NCBI GenBank assembly: GCA_016720065.1
Contig: JADJXY010000002.1
Coordinates: forward strand, 633,001-697,000
Reading direction: 5' to 3'
Source: Betaproteobacteria bacterium
GTDB taxonomy: Bacteria; Pseudomonadota; Gammaproteobacteria; Burkholderiales; Rhodocyclaceae
Length of the DNA stretch: 64,000 nt
The notes under the pieces were generated by a model. That model was not told the origin of the DNA and ran no database searches. It saw nothing but the letters and a program-made list of their open reading frames with translations. Below are positions 32,343 through 40,999 of this stretch, piece by piece. The stretch's first letter is position 1; every line of letters starts with the position of its first letter. The position numbers and the translations under genes were made by a program.

Positions 32343-35300
32343 ATGGCCGCCATCCTTTGCCTCAAGGGCGATTCCGCCTTTTCCGCCTTTCGCCTGCAAC
32401 GCCTGCATGATCGTCTCCGGGCGGCGCTGCCCGGAGTCTCCCGGGTGGAAGCGGATTATTGGCATGTGGCAGCCCTCAGGCGGCCCCTGGACGACGACGA
32501 GAGGCAGCGTCTGGCGACCCTTCTGGAGGAGCGTCCGGCGGGGGGCGAGGACGGCGAACTCTTCCTGGTGGTGCCGCGCATCGGCACCATTTCGCCCTGG
32601 TCGTCCAAGGCCACCGACATCGCCTGGAACTGTGGCCTGGAGGCGGTGGAGCGCATCGAGCGCGGCATCGCCTTCCGGCTGGTGCCGGAAGGCGGCCGCG
32701 CCCTGGGCGGCGACGAGCGCCGCGCCGTGGCCGCCCTGCTGCACGATCGCATGACCGAGACGGTGCTGGACGCCTTCGCGGCGGCGGGCGAACTGTTCCG
32801 CCACTTCGAGCCGCGGCCCCTGGCGAGGGTCGATGTCCTGGGCGGCGGCCGGCCGGCCCTGGTGGAGGCCAACGGCAGCCTGGGACTCGCCCTTTCCGAG
32901 GACGAGCTCGATTATCTGCTCGAACTCTTCGTCGCCGCGGGGCGCAATCCCACGGACGTGGAACTGATGATGTTCGCCCAGGCCAATTCCGAACATTGCC
33001 GGCACAAGATCTTCAATGCTTCCTGGATCGTCGATGGCCAGACCAGGGACAAAACGCTCTTCGGCATGATCCGCGAGACCCACGCCGCCCATCCCCAGGG
33101 CACCGTGATGGCCTATGCGGACAACGCCTCGATCATCGAGGGGGCCGAGATTCCGCGCTTCTACCCCGGTCCCGACGGCACCTACGGCTACCGCCAGGAA
33201 CTGACCCACATCCTGACCAAGGTGGAAACCCATAATCACCCGACGGCCATTTCGCCCTTCCCCGGCGCTTCCACCGGCTCCGGCGGCGAAATCCGCGACG
33301 AGGGGGCCACCGGCCGGGGCTCCAAGCCCAAGGCCGGCCTGTGTGGCTTTTCCGTTTCCAATCTCGATCTGCCCGAGGCTCCACGGCCCTGGGAGCAGCC
33401 CTACGGCCGGCCGGCCCGCATCGCCTCGGCCCTGGACATCATGCTCGAGGGGCCCATCGGCGCCGCTGCCTTCAACAACGAATTCGGCCGCCCCAACCTG
33501 GCCGGCTATTTCCGCACCTACGCGCAGGCGGTGGGCGACACGGTGCGGGGCTACCACAAGCCCATCATGATCGCCGGCGGCATCGGCAACATCGAAGCCG
33601 GGCAGTCCTTCAAGGCCGAGACCTTCCCGCCGGGCACCCTGTTCGTGCAACTGGGCGGGCCGGGCATGCTCATCGGCCTGGGGGGCGGCGCCGCTTCGTC
33701 CATGAGCGCCGGGGTCAATAGCGAGGATCTGGACTTTGCCTCGGTGCAGCGGGGCAATCCGGAAATCCAGCGCCGCGCCCAGGAAGTCATCGACCGTTGC
33801 TGGCAGATGGGCCTTCCCAAGGGCGACGGCCAGGCGCCGGGGGACGGCAATCCCATCCTCTCGATCCACGACGTGGGCGCCGGAGGGGTGTCCAACGCCC
33901 TGCCGGAACTGGCCCATTCCGGCGGCGTCGGTGCCCGCTTCGAGCTGCGCCGGGTGCCCATCGAGGAGCCGGGCATGTCGCCGGCGGAAATCTGGTCCAA
34001 CGAATCCCAGGAGCGCTACGTCCTCGCCATTCCGCCGGGGCGCATCGGCGAATTCCAGGCCCTGTGCGCCCGGGAGCGCTGCCCCTTCGCGGTGGTCGGC
34101 GAGGCCACCGCCGACGGCCACCTGACGGTCAGCGACGCCCATTTCGGCGTCAATCCCGTCGATATGGAAATGGAAGCCCTGCTGGGCAAGCCGCCTCGCA
34201 TGACCCGGGACGTGGCCAGCCTGCCGCCGTCCTTCGTCCCCTTCGACGCCGCCGCCCTGGAACTGAAGGACGCCGCCTACCGTGTCCTGCGCCTGCCTGC
34301 GGTGGCCGACAAGACCTTCCTGATTTCCATCGGCGACCGCTCGGTGGGCGGCATGACCGCCCGGGACCAGATGGTCGGCCCCTGGCAGGTGCCAGTGGCC
34401 GACGTGGCTGTCACGACCATGGCCTACCAGGGCTATCTGGGCGAAGCCTTCGCCCTGGGCGAGCGACCCCCGGTGGCGGTGCTGGACGCCCCGGCTTCGG
34501 GCCGCATGGCGGTGGGCGAAGCCATCACCAACCTGGCGGCTGCGGCGGTGGGCGAGTTGGGCCGGGTCAAACTCTCGGCCAACTGGATGGCCCCCTGCGG
34601 CGTTCCCGGCGAGGACGCCCGGCTCTACGCCACCGTGGAGGCCGTCTCTGCCCTGTGCAAGCGTCTCGGAGTCTCGATTCCGGTGGGCAAGGATTCCCTG
34701 TCCATGCGCACCGCCTGGGAAGAGGGCGGTGAGAAGAAGCAGGTGGTGTCGCCCCTTTCCCTCATCGTCACGGCCTTCGCGCCGGTGGACGACGTGCGCC
34801 GCACCCTGACGCCCCAGTTGCGTACCGATCAGGGCGAAAGCGAACTCATCCTCCTCGACCTGGGGGCCAATCGCCTGGGGGGATCGGCCCTGGCCCAGGT
34901 CTATGGCGCCACCGGCAGCGACGCGCCGGATCTCGACGACCCGGCCCGCCTCAAGGGCCTCTTCGACGCCGTCCAGCGCCTCAATGGCGAGGGGCTGCTG
35001 CTGGCCTACCACGACCGCTCCGACGGCGGCCTTTTTGCCGCCGCCTGCGAAATGGCTTTCGCCGGCCACTGCGGCGTGACCCTGGATCTGGACGGCCTGT
35101 GCTACGACCCGCTGCTCCACGACGTGGACGGCAACGAAAAGAAGCCCGACCTGCTGGGCGGCCGCTCCTTCGAACTCCTGGTGCGAGCCCTGTTCAACGA
35201 GGAACTCGGCGCCCTCATCCAGACCCGGCGCGCCGACCGGGAGAAGATCACCCCGGTGCTGCGGGCCTGCGGCGTGCCCTACCATTTTGTCGGCCACCCC

Positions 35301-36302
35301 AACGAGGGCGACGAAATCCGTATCGTGCGCAATGCCCGCAAGGTGTTGCGGGAATCCCGCGTCGAGCTGCAGCGGGCCTGGTCCGAGACCAGCTTCCACC
35401 TGCAGGCGCGGCGCGACAATCCGGCCTGTGCCCAGGAGGAATACGACCGCATCCTCGATGCCGGCGACCCCGGTCTCACACCGCGCCTGAGCTTCAACCC
35501 GGCGGAGGACATTTCGGCCGCCTACATTGCCATCGGCCACCGGCCGCCCCTGGCCATCCTGCGGGAACAGGGCGTGAACAGCCATTACGAAATGGCCGCC
35601 GCCTTCGACCGGGCCGGCTTCAAGGCGGTGGACGTCCATATGAGCGACCTCCTGGCCGGCCGTGTCAGTTTGAAGGATTTCAAGGGCCTGGTGGCCTGCG
35701 GCGGCTTTTCCTACGGTGACGTCCTGGGGGCCGGCCAGGGCTGGGCCAGGACCATCCTCATGCACGCCGGCTGCCGCGACGAATTCGCCGCCTTCTTCGC
35801 CCGTCGCGATACCTTCGCCCTGGGGGTGTGCAACGGCTGCCAGATGATGAGCGCCCTGAAGTCCCTGGTGCCCGGGGCCGAAGCCTGGCCCGCCTTCCGG
35901 CGCAACACGGTGGAACAGTTCGAGGCCCGCTTCGTGATGAGCGAAGTGCTCGATTCGCCCTCGCTCTTCTTTGCCGGGATGGCTGGCTCGCGCCTGCCCA
36001 TCGTCGTTTCCCACGGCGAGGGCCGGGCCGTCTTCGACGCGGCGGCGGACGCCGGCAAGGTGCTCGGCGCCCTGCGCTACATCGACAACCGGGGCCAACC
36101 CAGCGAGGTCTATCCCTACAACCCCAACGGCTCCCCCGGCGGCCTCACGGCGGTGACCACGGCGGACGGGCGCTTCACCATCATGATGCCCCACCCCGAG
36201 CGGGTCTTCCGCAGCGTGCAGATGTCCTGGCATCCCGACGGCTGGGGCGAGGATTCCCCCTGGATGCGCATGTTCCGGAACGCCCGCCGCTGGTTGGGCT
36301 GA
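32343..36302 (+). CDS. purL: Phosphoribosylformylglycinamidine synthase
   Basis: This 1,319-residue large-type PurL carries out the ATP- and glutamine-dependent conversion of FGAR to FGAM in purine synthesis. The order of domains is: N-terminal PurS-like region (about 1-200), the two synthase halves with QANSEHCRHKIFNASW, THNHPTAISPFPGASTGSGG (preceded by VE) and HDVGAGGVSNALPEL, and a C-terminal glutamine amidotransferase. In the last, Cys1163 lies in GVCNGCQMMSAL and the His/Glu pair in MMPHPERVFR. ATG 32343 gives the right N-terminus. The reading frame is intact over 4 kb. Confidence 0.97.
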   Translation: MAAILCLKGDSAFSAFRLQRLHDRLRAALPGVSRVEADYWHVAALRRPLDDDERQRLATLLEERPAGGEDGELFLVVPRIGTISPWSSKATDIAWNCGLEAVERIERGIAFRLVPEGGRALGGDERRAVAALLHDRMTETVLDAFAAAGELFRHFEPRPLARVDVLGGGRPALVEANGSLGLALSEDELDYLLELFVAAGRNPTDVELMMFAQANSEHCRHKIFNASWIVDGQTRDKTLFGMIRETHAAHPQGTVMAYADNASIIEGAEIPRFYPGPDGTYGYRQELTHILTKVETHNHPTAISPFPGASTGSGGEIRDEGATGRGSKPKAGLCGFSVSNLDLPEAPRPWEQPYGRPARIASALDIMLEGPIGAAAFNNEFGRPNLAGYFRTYAQAVGDTVRGYHKPIMIAGGIGNIEAGQSFKAETFPPGTLFVQLGGPGMLIGLGGGAASSMSAGVNSEDLDFASVQRGNPEIQRRAQEVIDRCWQMGLPKGDGQAPGDGNPILSIHDVGAGGVSNALPELAHSGGVGARFELRRVPIEEPGMSPAEIWSNESQERYVLAIPPGRIGEFQALCARERCPFAVVGEATADGHLTVSDAHFGVNPVDMEMEALLGKPPRMTRDVASLPPSFVPFDAAALELKDAAYRVLRLPAVADKTFLISIGDRSVGGMTARDQMVGPWQVPVADVAVTTMAYQGYLGEAFALGERPPVAVLDAPASGRMAVGEAITNLAAAAVGELGRVKLSANWMAPCGVPGEDARLYATVEAVSALCKRLGVSIPVGKDSLSMRTAWEEGGEKKQVVSPLSLIVTAFAPVDDVRRTLTPQLRTDQGESELILLDLGANRLGGSALAQVYGATGSDAPDLDDPARLKGLFDAVQRLNGEGLLLAYHDRSDGGLFAAACEMAFAGHCGVTLDLDGLCYDPLLHDVDGNEKKPDLLGGRSFELLVRALFNEELGALIQTRRADREKITPVLRACGVPYHFVGHPNEGDEIRIVRNARKVLRESRVELQRAWSETSFHLQARRDNPACAQEEYDRILDAGDPGLTPRLSFNPAEDISAAYIAIGHRPPLAILREQGVNSHYEMAAAFDRAGFKAVDVHMSDLLAGRVSLKDFKGLVACGGFSYGDVLGAGQGWARTILMHAGCRDEFAAFFARRDTFALGVCNGCQMMSALKSLVPGAEAWPAFRRNTVEQFEARFVMSEVLDSPSLFFAGMAGSRLPIVVSHGEGRAVFDAAADAGKVLGALRYIDNRGQPSEVYPYNPNGSPGGLTAVTTADGRFTIMMPHPERVFRSVQMSWHPDGWGEDSPWMRMFRNARRWLG

Positions 36303-36394
36303 AGCCGTCGTCCGGGCTCAGGGCCGGCCTGCAGAAGCTCGCGTTGCGAAGGGATGCGCCCTTCAGTCCGTGCAGGGCGAAGGGCGGCACTTCC

Positions 36395-36673
36395 TCAGCC
36401 GCCGCCCTGCTCGTAGGCCGACAGGGTGACCCCGGCCCGGGCCAGGCATTCCCGCAGATGCTTGATGTCCTGCTTGGAGCAGGTGGTGCTGTTGTGGGGA
36501 TGGTGCAGGAAGAACTCCTGGCGGTTGAGCAGCACCCGGAAACGCGCCCCGTGGCCGGATTCCACCGTGGCGCCCAGGTGGGTGAGGAGCGACTCGACTT
36601 CGCGCCAGTGGATGTTGGCGCTCACCGGATCGTGATAGATGGCCTGCAGGAGGTGGAGATACTTGTGGCTCAT
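36395..36673 (-). CDS. HicA-like small RNA-binding protein (orphan)
   Basis: The 92-residue protein has the HicA/YcfA dsRBD-like fold: SANIHWREVESLLTHLGATV, then ESGHGARFRVLLN with the candidate catalytic His, and LRECLARAGVTL. I chose ATG 36673 (MSHKYLHLL). No HicB antitoxin gene adjoins it: neighbours are convergent purL and the PEP-CTERM gene behind a terminator. Solo HicA-like genes of this type are common in proteobacteria and are probably not toxins, but that is not shown here. Confidence 0.75.
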   Translation of the reverse strand: MSHKYLHLLQAIYHDPVSANIHWREVESLLTHLGATVESGHGARFRVLLNRQEFFLHHPHNSTTCSKQDIKHLRECLARAGVTLSAYEQGGG

Positions 36674-36730
36674 GGTGCGGCTCCCGAGAGATGCGGACCA
36701 GTATAGCAAGGGCCGCCCCGGACCGAGCGC

Positions 36731-36761
36731 CCAAAGAAAAAGCCCCCGCAGGGCGGGGGCT
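36731..36761 (-). terminator. Terminator of the PEP-CTERM gene
   Basis: On the minus strand AGCCCCCGC and GCGGGGGCT pair around a three-base loop (36741-36761) and are followed by TTTTTCTTT (to 36732). Confidence 0.85.
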
Positions 36762-36783
36762 CTCGGGGCAGGACGGACCGCGA

Positions 36784-37410
36784 TCAGGCCGTCTTGCGGC
36801 GACGGGCAGCGGCCAGACCGGCGAAGCCCAGGCCCAGAAGCGCCAGGGAACCGGGTTCGGGCACGTTGCCGCCACGGGTGGTGACGGTCAGGGTGGCGGA
36901 GAAATACTCCAGGGGGTCGGCACCGACGGTGTCCTGGATGAACAGGGTCCAGTCGCCGAAAGCGTCTTGGCCGTCGAAAGAGGCCAGGCTGCCCACGGGG
37001 CGGAAGCTGCCGCCGGTAACAGCGCCACCGCCAACGGTGCTGGCAGCCTCGTCGTCGAAGCTGATGGTGACGACGCCGGCGCTGGAGTGGCCGGGGTAGG
37101 TATCCTGGTTCACCAGGTTGACCACGGTGCCGCCAGGGCTGGTCAGGCGGAAGACGATTTCACGGTCGAAGGATCCGCCGGGATTGACGCAGGCCGTTCC
37201 GCCGCTGACGCCCGGGTCGTCGCACTTGGAGAAGGTGATGGCGATATTGACGTCGGCGATGGCGCCGGCGCCCAGGGTCAGGGTGCGGGAACCCGAGCTG
37301 CTATCAAAAATGCCGTAGGTGCTGTTGGTGGTGGACAGCACGGCGGCGTTGGCGGCGAAGCCGGAGGCCAGGAGGGCGGCGGCGAGAGCGGATTTGACGA
37401 GTTTTTTCAT
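36784..37410 (-). CDS. PEP-CTERM sorting-domain protein with proprotein-convertase P-like domain
   Basis: The 208-residue protein has a signal peptide (MKKLVKSALAAALLASGFAA), a beta-sandwich resembling the P/Homo B domain (FDGQDAFGDWTLFIQDTVGA), and a C-terminal PEP-CTERM tripartite tail: VPEPGSLALLGLGFAGLAAA then RRRK. This tail is processed and exported by exosortase (EpsH), usually with exopolysaccharide. It is monocistronic behind a sigma-54-type promoter. No exosortase genes are in the window. Confidence 0.93.
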   Translation of the reverse strand: MKKLVKSALAAALLASGFAANAAVLSTTNSTYGIFDSSSGSRTLTLGAGAIADVNIAITFSKCDDPGVSGGTACVNPGGSFDREIVFRLTSPGGTVVNLVNQDTYPGHSSAGVVTISFDDEAASTVGGGAVTGGSFRPVGSLASFDGQDAFGDWTLFIQDTVGADPLEYFSATLTVTTRGGNVPEPGSLALLGLGFAGLAAARRRKTA

Positions 37411-37455
37411 GGTGGGCTCCGAAAAACGGGTTCAAGTAAGTGACGGAGCCTATTA

Positions 37456-37471
37456 AGCACGTCCCGTGCCA
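37456..37471 (-). promoter_or_regulatory. Sigma-54 promoter of the PEP-CTERM gene
   Basis: TGGCACGGGACGTGCT on the minus strand keeps the invariant GG and GC of the -24/-12 boxes at correct spacing, with one deviation (G for T in TTGC). The start point would be near 37445, giving a 35-nt leader. Upstream lie perfect palindromes TATTGCAATA (37481-37490) and CAAGCGCTTG (37494-37503), which could be enhancer-protein sites. PEP-CTERM genes are known to be served by the PrsK/PrsR-RpoN system. Confidence 0.7.
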
Positions 37472-37594
37472 TGGATTGAATATTGCAATAAATCAAGCGC
37501 TTGGGGTTCGGTGCTGCTATGACCTTCGTCAGGGGTGTAAAACCCTCCGACAGTTTTTCCGCGTTTTCCGGCCTTGCCGCCGGCCCGCGGCTGG

Positions 37595-38494
37595 TCAGTC
37601 CGGCAGTTCCTCTTGCCGCAGCAGGAAGACGTACTGGTCGCCTCCCCGGGTGTCGAGCCAGGTGAAGGGCAGGGCGGGGTAGGCCGCTTCCAGGGCGTCC
37701 CGGTTGTGGCCGATTTCCACCACCAGGAGCCCGCCGGGGTTCAGGTGTTGGCGGGCCTCGGCCAGCAGGACGTGGGTGAAGTCGAGGCCATCCTCACCGG
37801 AGCCCAGGGCGATGGCGGGCTCGTGGCGGTATTCCGGCGGCAGGGCGGCCACCGAGGGGGCGTCCACGTAGGGGGGATTGGACACGATGAGGTCGTAGCG
37901 CCGGCCGGCCAGGGCGGCGAAGGCGTCCGAGCGCAAGGGTTCGATCCGGTCGGCCAGACCGTAGTCGGCGACGTTGCGCCGGGCCACTGCCAGGGCGTCG
38001 GGGGAAATGTCGGCGGCGTCCACCCGGGCGGCGGGAAAGGCCAGGGCGGCGAGGATGGCGAGGCAGCCGGAGCCGGTGCACAGGTCGAGAATCGCGCCCA
38101 CGGCGTCGGGGTCCTCGACCCAGGGGGTGAGTTGCTCCTGCAGCAGTTCGGCGATGAAGGAGCGGGGGACGATGACCCGCTCGTCCACCGTAAAACGGTG
38201 GCCCGCCAGCCAGGCTTCGCCAGTGAGGTAGGCGGCGGGCAGGCGTTCGTCGATGCGGCGCTGGAGAATCTTGAGCAATTTGTATTTTTCGTCGTCCAGC
38301 AGGCGGGCGTCGAGAAAGGGCTCCAGCCGGTCCAGGGGCAGGTGCAGGGTGTGCAGGCAGAGATAGGCCGCCTCGTCCCAGGCGTTGTCGCTGCCGTGGC
38401 CGAAAAAGAGGCCGGCGGCGTTGAAGCGGCTCACGGCCAGGCGCAGGAAGTCCCGCAGGGTGTGCAGTTCGTGGCGGGCGGGGTCGGCGCTCAT
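37595..38494 (-). CDS. prmB: Ribosomal protein uL3 N5-glutamine methyltransferase
   Basis: The 299-residue protein has the HemK/PrmB architecture: an N-terminal helical domain, ILDLCTGSGCLAILAALAFP for SAM binding, and the catalytic NPPY motif (VSNPPYVDAPS) that contacts the glutamine. The N-terminal RFNAAGLFFGHGSDNAWDEA signature separates PrmB from PrmC. Its ATG overlaps the dapE stop by 4 bp. Confidence 0.95.
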   Translation of the reverse strand: MSADPARHELHTLRDFLRLAVSRFNAAGLFFGHGSDNAWDEAAYLCLHTLHLPLDRLEPFLDARLLDDEKYKLLKILQRRIDERLPAAYLTGEAWLAGHRFTVDERVIVPRSFIAELLQEQLTPWVEDPDAVGAILDLCTGSGCLAILAALAFPAARVDAADISPDALAVARRNVADYGLADRIEPLRSDAFAALAGRRYDLIVSNPPYVDAPSVAALPPEYRHEPAIALGSGEDGLDFTHVLLAEARQHLNPGGLLVVEIGHNRDALEAAYPALPFTWLDTRGGDQYVFLLRQEELPD

Positions 38495-39627
38495 CGCGGC
38501 AGGAGCAGGCTTTCCAGGATGCGCCGGTAAAGGGCCGAAAGGCGGTGCAAGGCGGCGACCTCGACGTGCTCGTCGATCTTGTGGCTGGTCGCATTCACCG
38601 GGCCGATTTCCAGAAGCTGCGGGCAGATGTCGGCGATGAAGCGGCCGTCGGAGGTGCCGCCGGTGGTGGACAGTTCGGTCGCGATACCGCATTCGGCGCG
38701 GATGGCGGCCATGGCGGCCTCCGCCAGGGGGCCGCGGCCGGTGAGGAAGGGGCGGGCGCCCAGGGTCCAGGCCAGGTCGTAGGCGAGGCCGTGGCGGTCG
38801 AGGATGGCCGTGAGGCGCTCCTGCAGCGATTCCGGCGTGCTGGCGGTGGAAAAGCGGAAATTGAACTTGATTTCGACGTGGCCCGGGACCACGTTGGTGG
38901 CGCCGGTGCCGCCGTGGATGTTGGAGACCTGCCAGGTGGTGGGGGGGAAATATTCGTTGCCCCGGTCCCACTCGGTGGCGGCCAGTTCGGCCAGGACCGG
39001 CGCCGCCTCGTGGATGGGGTTGCGGCCCAGATGGGGGTAGGCGATGTGGCATTGGACGCCCTTGACCGTGAGGGTGCCGGAGAGGGAGCCGCGGCGCCCG
39101 TTCTTGACCATGTCCCCCAGGGTATTGACCGAAGTGGGCTCGCCGATGATGCAGTAGTCCAGAGTCTCGCCCCGGGCCTTCAGGGCCTCGACCACGGCGA
39201 CGGTGCCGTCGACGGCGTCGCCTTCCTCGTCCGAGGTGAGCAGGAAGGCGATGGAGCCGGAGTGCTGCGGATGGGCGGCGACGAAGGCTTCCACCGCGGT
39301 GACCGAGGCGGCGAGGGAGGATTTCATGTCGGCGGCGCCGCGACCGTACAGCAGGCCGTCACGGATTTCCGGTGCGAAGGGGGGCGAGGTCCAGGCCTCC
39401 AGGGGGCCGGTGGGCACCACGTCGGTATGGCCGGCGAAGCAGAAGAGGGGCTTGGCGGTGCCGCGCCGCGCCCACAGATTGGTGACGCCGCCGCGCGCGA
39501 TGAATTCGGTGCTGAAACCCAGGGGCGCGAGGCGTTCGGCGATGAGATCCATGCAGCCCCCGTCGGCGGGCGTGACGGAAGGCCTGGCGAGCAAGGCGGT
39601 CGCCAGGGCCAGAGTCGGGTCGCTCAC
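38491..39627 (-). CDS. dapE: Succinyl-diaminopimelate desuccinylase
   Basis: The 378-residue zinc hydrolase of lysine/meso-DAP synthesis has FAGHTDVVPTG, YGRGAADMKSSLAA, LLTSDEEGDAVDG and the metal-ligating region IIGEPTS. It starts at GTG 39627, overlapping the pilU stop by 4 bp (GTGA). It belongs to a dap cluster interrupted by pilU. Confidence 0.96.
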   Translation of the reverse strand: MSDPTLALATALLARPSVTPADGGCMDLIAERLAPLGFSTEFIARGGVTNLWARRGTAKPLFCFAGHTDVVPTGPLEAWTSPPFAPEIRDGLLYGRGAADMKSSLAASVTAVEAFVAAHPQHSGSIAFLLTSDEEGDAVDGTVAVVEALKARGETLDYCIIGEPTSVNTLGDMVKNGRRGSLSGTLTVKGVQCHIAYPHLGRNPIHEAAPVLAELAATEWDRGNEYFPPTTWQVSNIHGGTGATNVVPGHVEIKFNFRFSTASTPESLQERLTAILDRHGLAYDLAWTLGARPFLTGRGPLAEAAMAAIRAECGIATELSTTGGTSDGRFIADICPQLLEIGPVNATSHKIDEHVEVAALHRLSALYRRILESLLLPR

Positions 39628-40811
39628 GCCTGGTCTTCCTCGGGTTCGTCGAGGCTGAGGGTAAATTCCTTGAAGGAGGTGCCGCCTTCGTTGGTGGAAT
39701 CGAATTCCAGGGCCACGTCGGGGCGTTTTTCCTCCTTCGGTCCGGGGCCGCCCATTTCGGAGTTGTTGATGAGCCAGGACAGGTTGGTCGGGGAGTCCGC
39801 ATTGAGCAGGGCCTCGTCCAGGGTGATGACCCCGTCCCGATAGAGGCGGAAGAGATCCTGTTCGAAGGTTTGCGATCCGGGGGCGAGGCTCTGCTCCATG
39901 GCGTCCTTGATGGCCTGCACTTCGCCCTTCTCGATCAGTTCCTGCACGTGGCGGGTGTTGAGCAGCACTTCGGCGGTCGGCGCGCGCTTGCCGTCGGGCT
40001 TCTTGACCAGGCGCTGGGAAACGATGGCGCGCAGGCTCACCGAGAGGTCGAGGTAGAGCGCCGGGCGGTTTTCCAGGGGGAAGAAGCTGATGATGCGGTT
40101 CAGGGCGTGATAGCTGTTGTTGGCGTGCAGGGTGGCCAGGCAGAGGTGGCCGGTCTGGGCGTAGGAAATGGCCGCCTGCATGGTCTCCCGGTCGCGGATT
40201 TCGCCGATCAGGATGCAGTCCGGCGCCTGGCGCATGGCGTTCTTCAGGGCGGCGTGCCAGTCGGCGGTGTCCATGCCGATTTCGCGTTGGTTGATGATCG
40301 ATTTCTTGTGTTTGAACAGGAACTCGATGGGGTCCTCGACGGTGAGGATGTGGCCGGAACGATTGGCGTTGCGGTAATCCAGCATCGAGGCGATGGTGGT
40401 GGATTTGCCCGATCCGGTGGCGCCGACGATGAGGATGAGGCCGCGCTTCTCCATGATGAGCTCGGAGAGAATCTCCGGCAGGCCCAGGGAGTCCAGGGCC
40501 GGAATGTTGCCCATGATGAAGCGCACCACCATGCCGATGGAGCCCCGCTGGCGGAAGACATTGACGCGGAAATTGCCGACCTGGGGGATGCCGAAGGAGA
40601 GGTTCATCTCCATGGTGGCCTCGAAGGTCTTGATCTGATCCGGCGACATGAGCTCGAAGGCGATCTTCTCGATCATGTCGGGCAGCATGACCTGCTGGTT
40701 CACCGGCACGGTGTTGCCCTGGATCTTGATATGGATCGGCGCACCGGCGGTGATGAAGATGTCCGAAGCCTGCTTTTCGGACATCAGTTGGAAGAGCTTG
40801 TCGAGGATCAT
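39624..40811 (-). CDS. pilU: Type IV pilus retraction ATPase PilU
   Basis: The 395-residue PilT/PilU ATPase has Walker A GATGSGKSTTIASML, an Asp-box (ILTVEDPIEFLFKHKKS), Walker B (CILIGEIRDRETMQ) and a His-box (GHLCLATLHANNSYHALNR). The long C-terminal extension after residue ~345, rich in acidic residues, and the N-terminal LMSEKQASDIFIT are typical of PilU rather than PilT. The MITE-like repeat ends about 21 nt upstream of its ATG, leaving the Shine-Dalgarno but replacing what was the link to dapD. Confidence 0.93.
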   Translation of the reverse strand: MILDKLFQLMSEKQASDIFITAGAPIHIKIQGNTVPVNQQVMLPDMIEKIAFELMSPDQIKTFEATMEMNLSFGIPQVGNFRVNVFRQRGSIGMVVRFIMGNIPALDSLGLPEILSELIMEKRGLILIVGATGSGKSTTIASMLDYRNANRSGHILTVEDPIEFLFKHKKSIINQREIGMDTADWHAALKNAMRQAPDCILIGEIRDRETMQAAISYAQTGHLCLATLHANNSYHALNRIISFFPLENRPALYLDLSVSLRAIVSQRLVKKPDGKRAPTAEVLLNTRHVQELIEKGEVQAIKDAMEQSLAPGSQTFEQDLFRLYRDGVITLDEALLNADSPTNLSWLINNSEMGGPGPKEEKRPDVALEFDSTNEGGTSFKEFTLSLDEPEEDQA

Positions 40812-40832
40812 GGGCCTCCCCCAAAGATTTTT

Positions 40833-40999
40833 TAGTAGTCAGTCAGACAGGTTTGCGTCGATGCCGAGCAGCGCCCCCGCGCCCTGGCCGCGCGAAGCGA
40901 ACCGCAGCCATAGCCCAAGCTATGGCGAGGACGAGTGACAGAGCGAGCGGGGATGTGGGGCGTGCCGAACATGGCTGAACGTATCTGCCTGACTACTAG
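40833..40999. mobile_element. MITE-like element, copy 1
   Basis: This ~167-bp non-coding element has imperfect terminal inverted repeats: the left end TTAGTAGTCAGTCAG and the right end, read inward, CTAGTAGTCAGGCAG, extending over about 22 bp. The centre has a CCATAGC/GCTATGG hairpin. An inverted copy lies at 49157-49324. The ends abut TTAG/CTAG tetranucleotides. It sits between dapD and pilU, and its right end supplies the stop codon of dapD. Confidence 0.8.

Noticed and set aside
31737..36233. A 1,498-codon frame on the minus strand opposite purL
   Set aside because: purL matches its family over the full length; the opposite frame is low-complexity shadow sequence.
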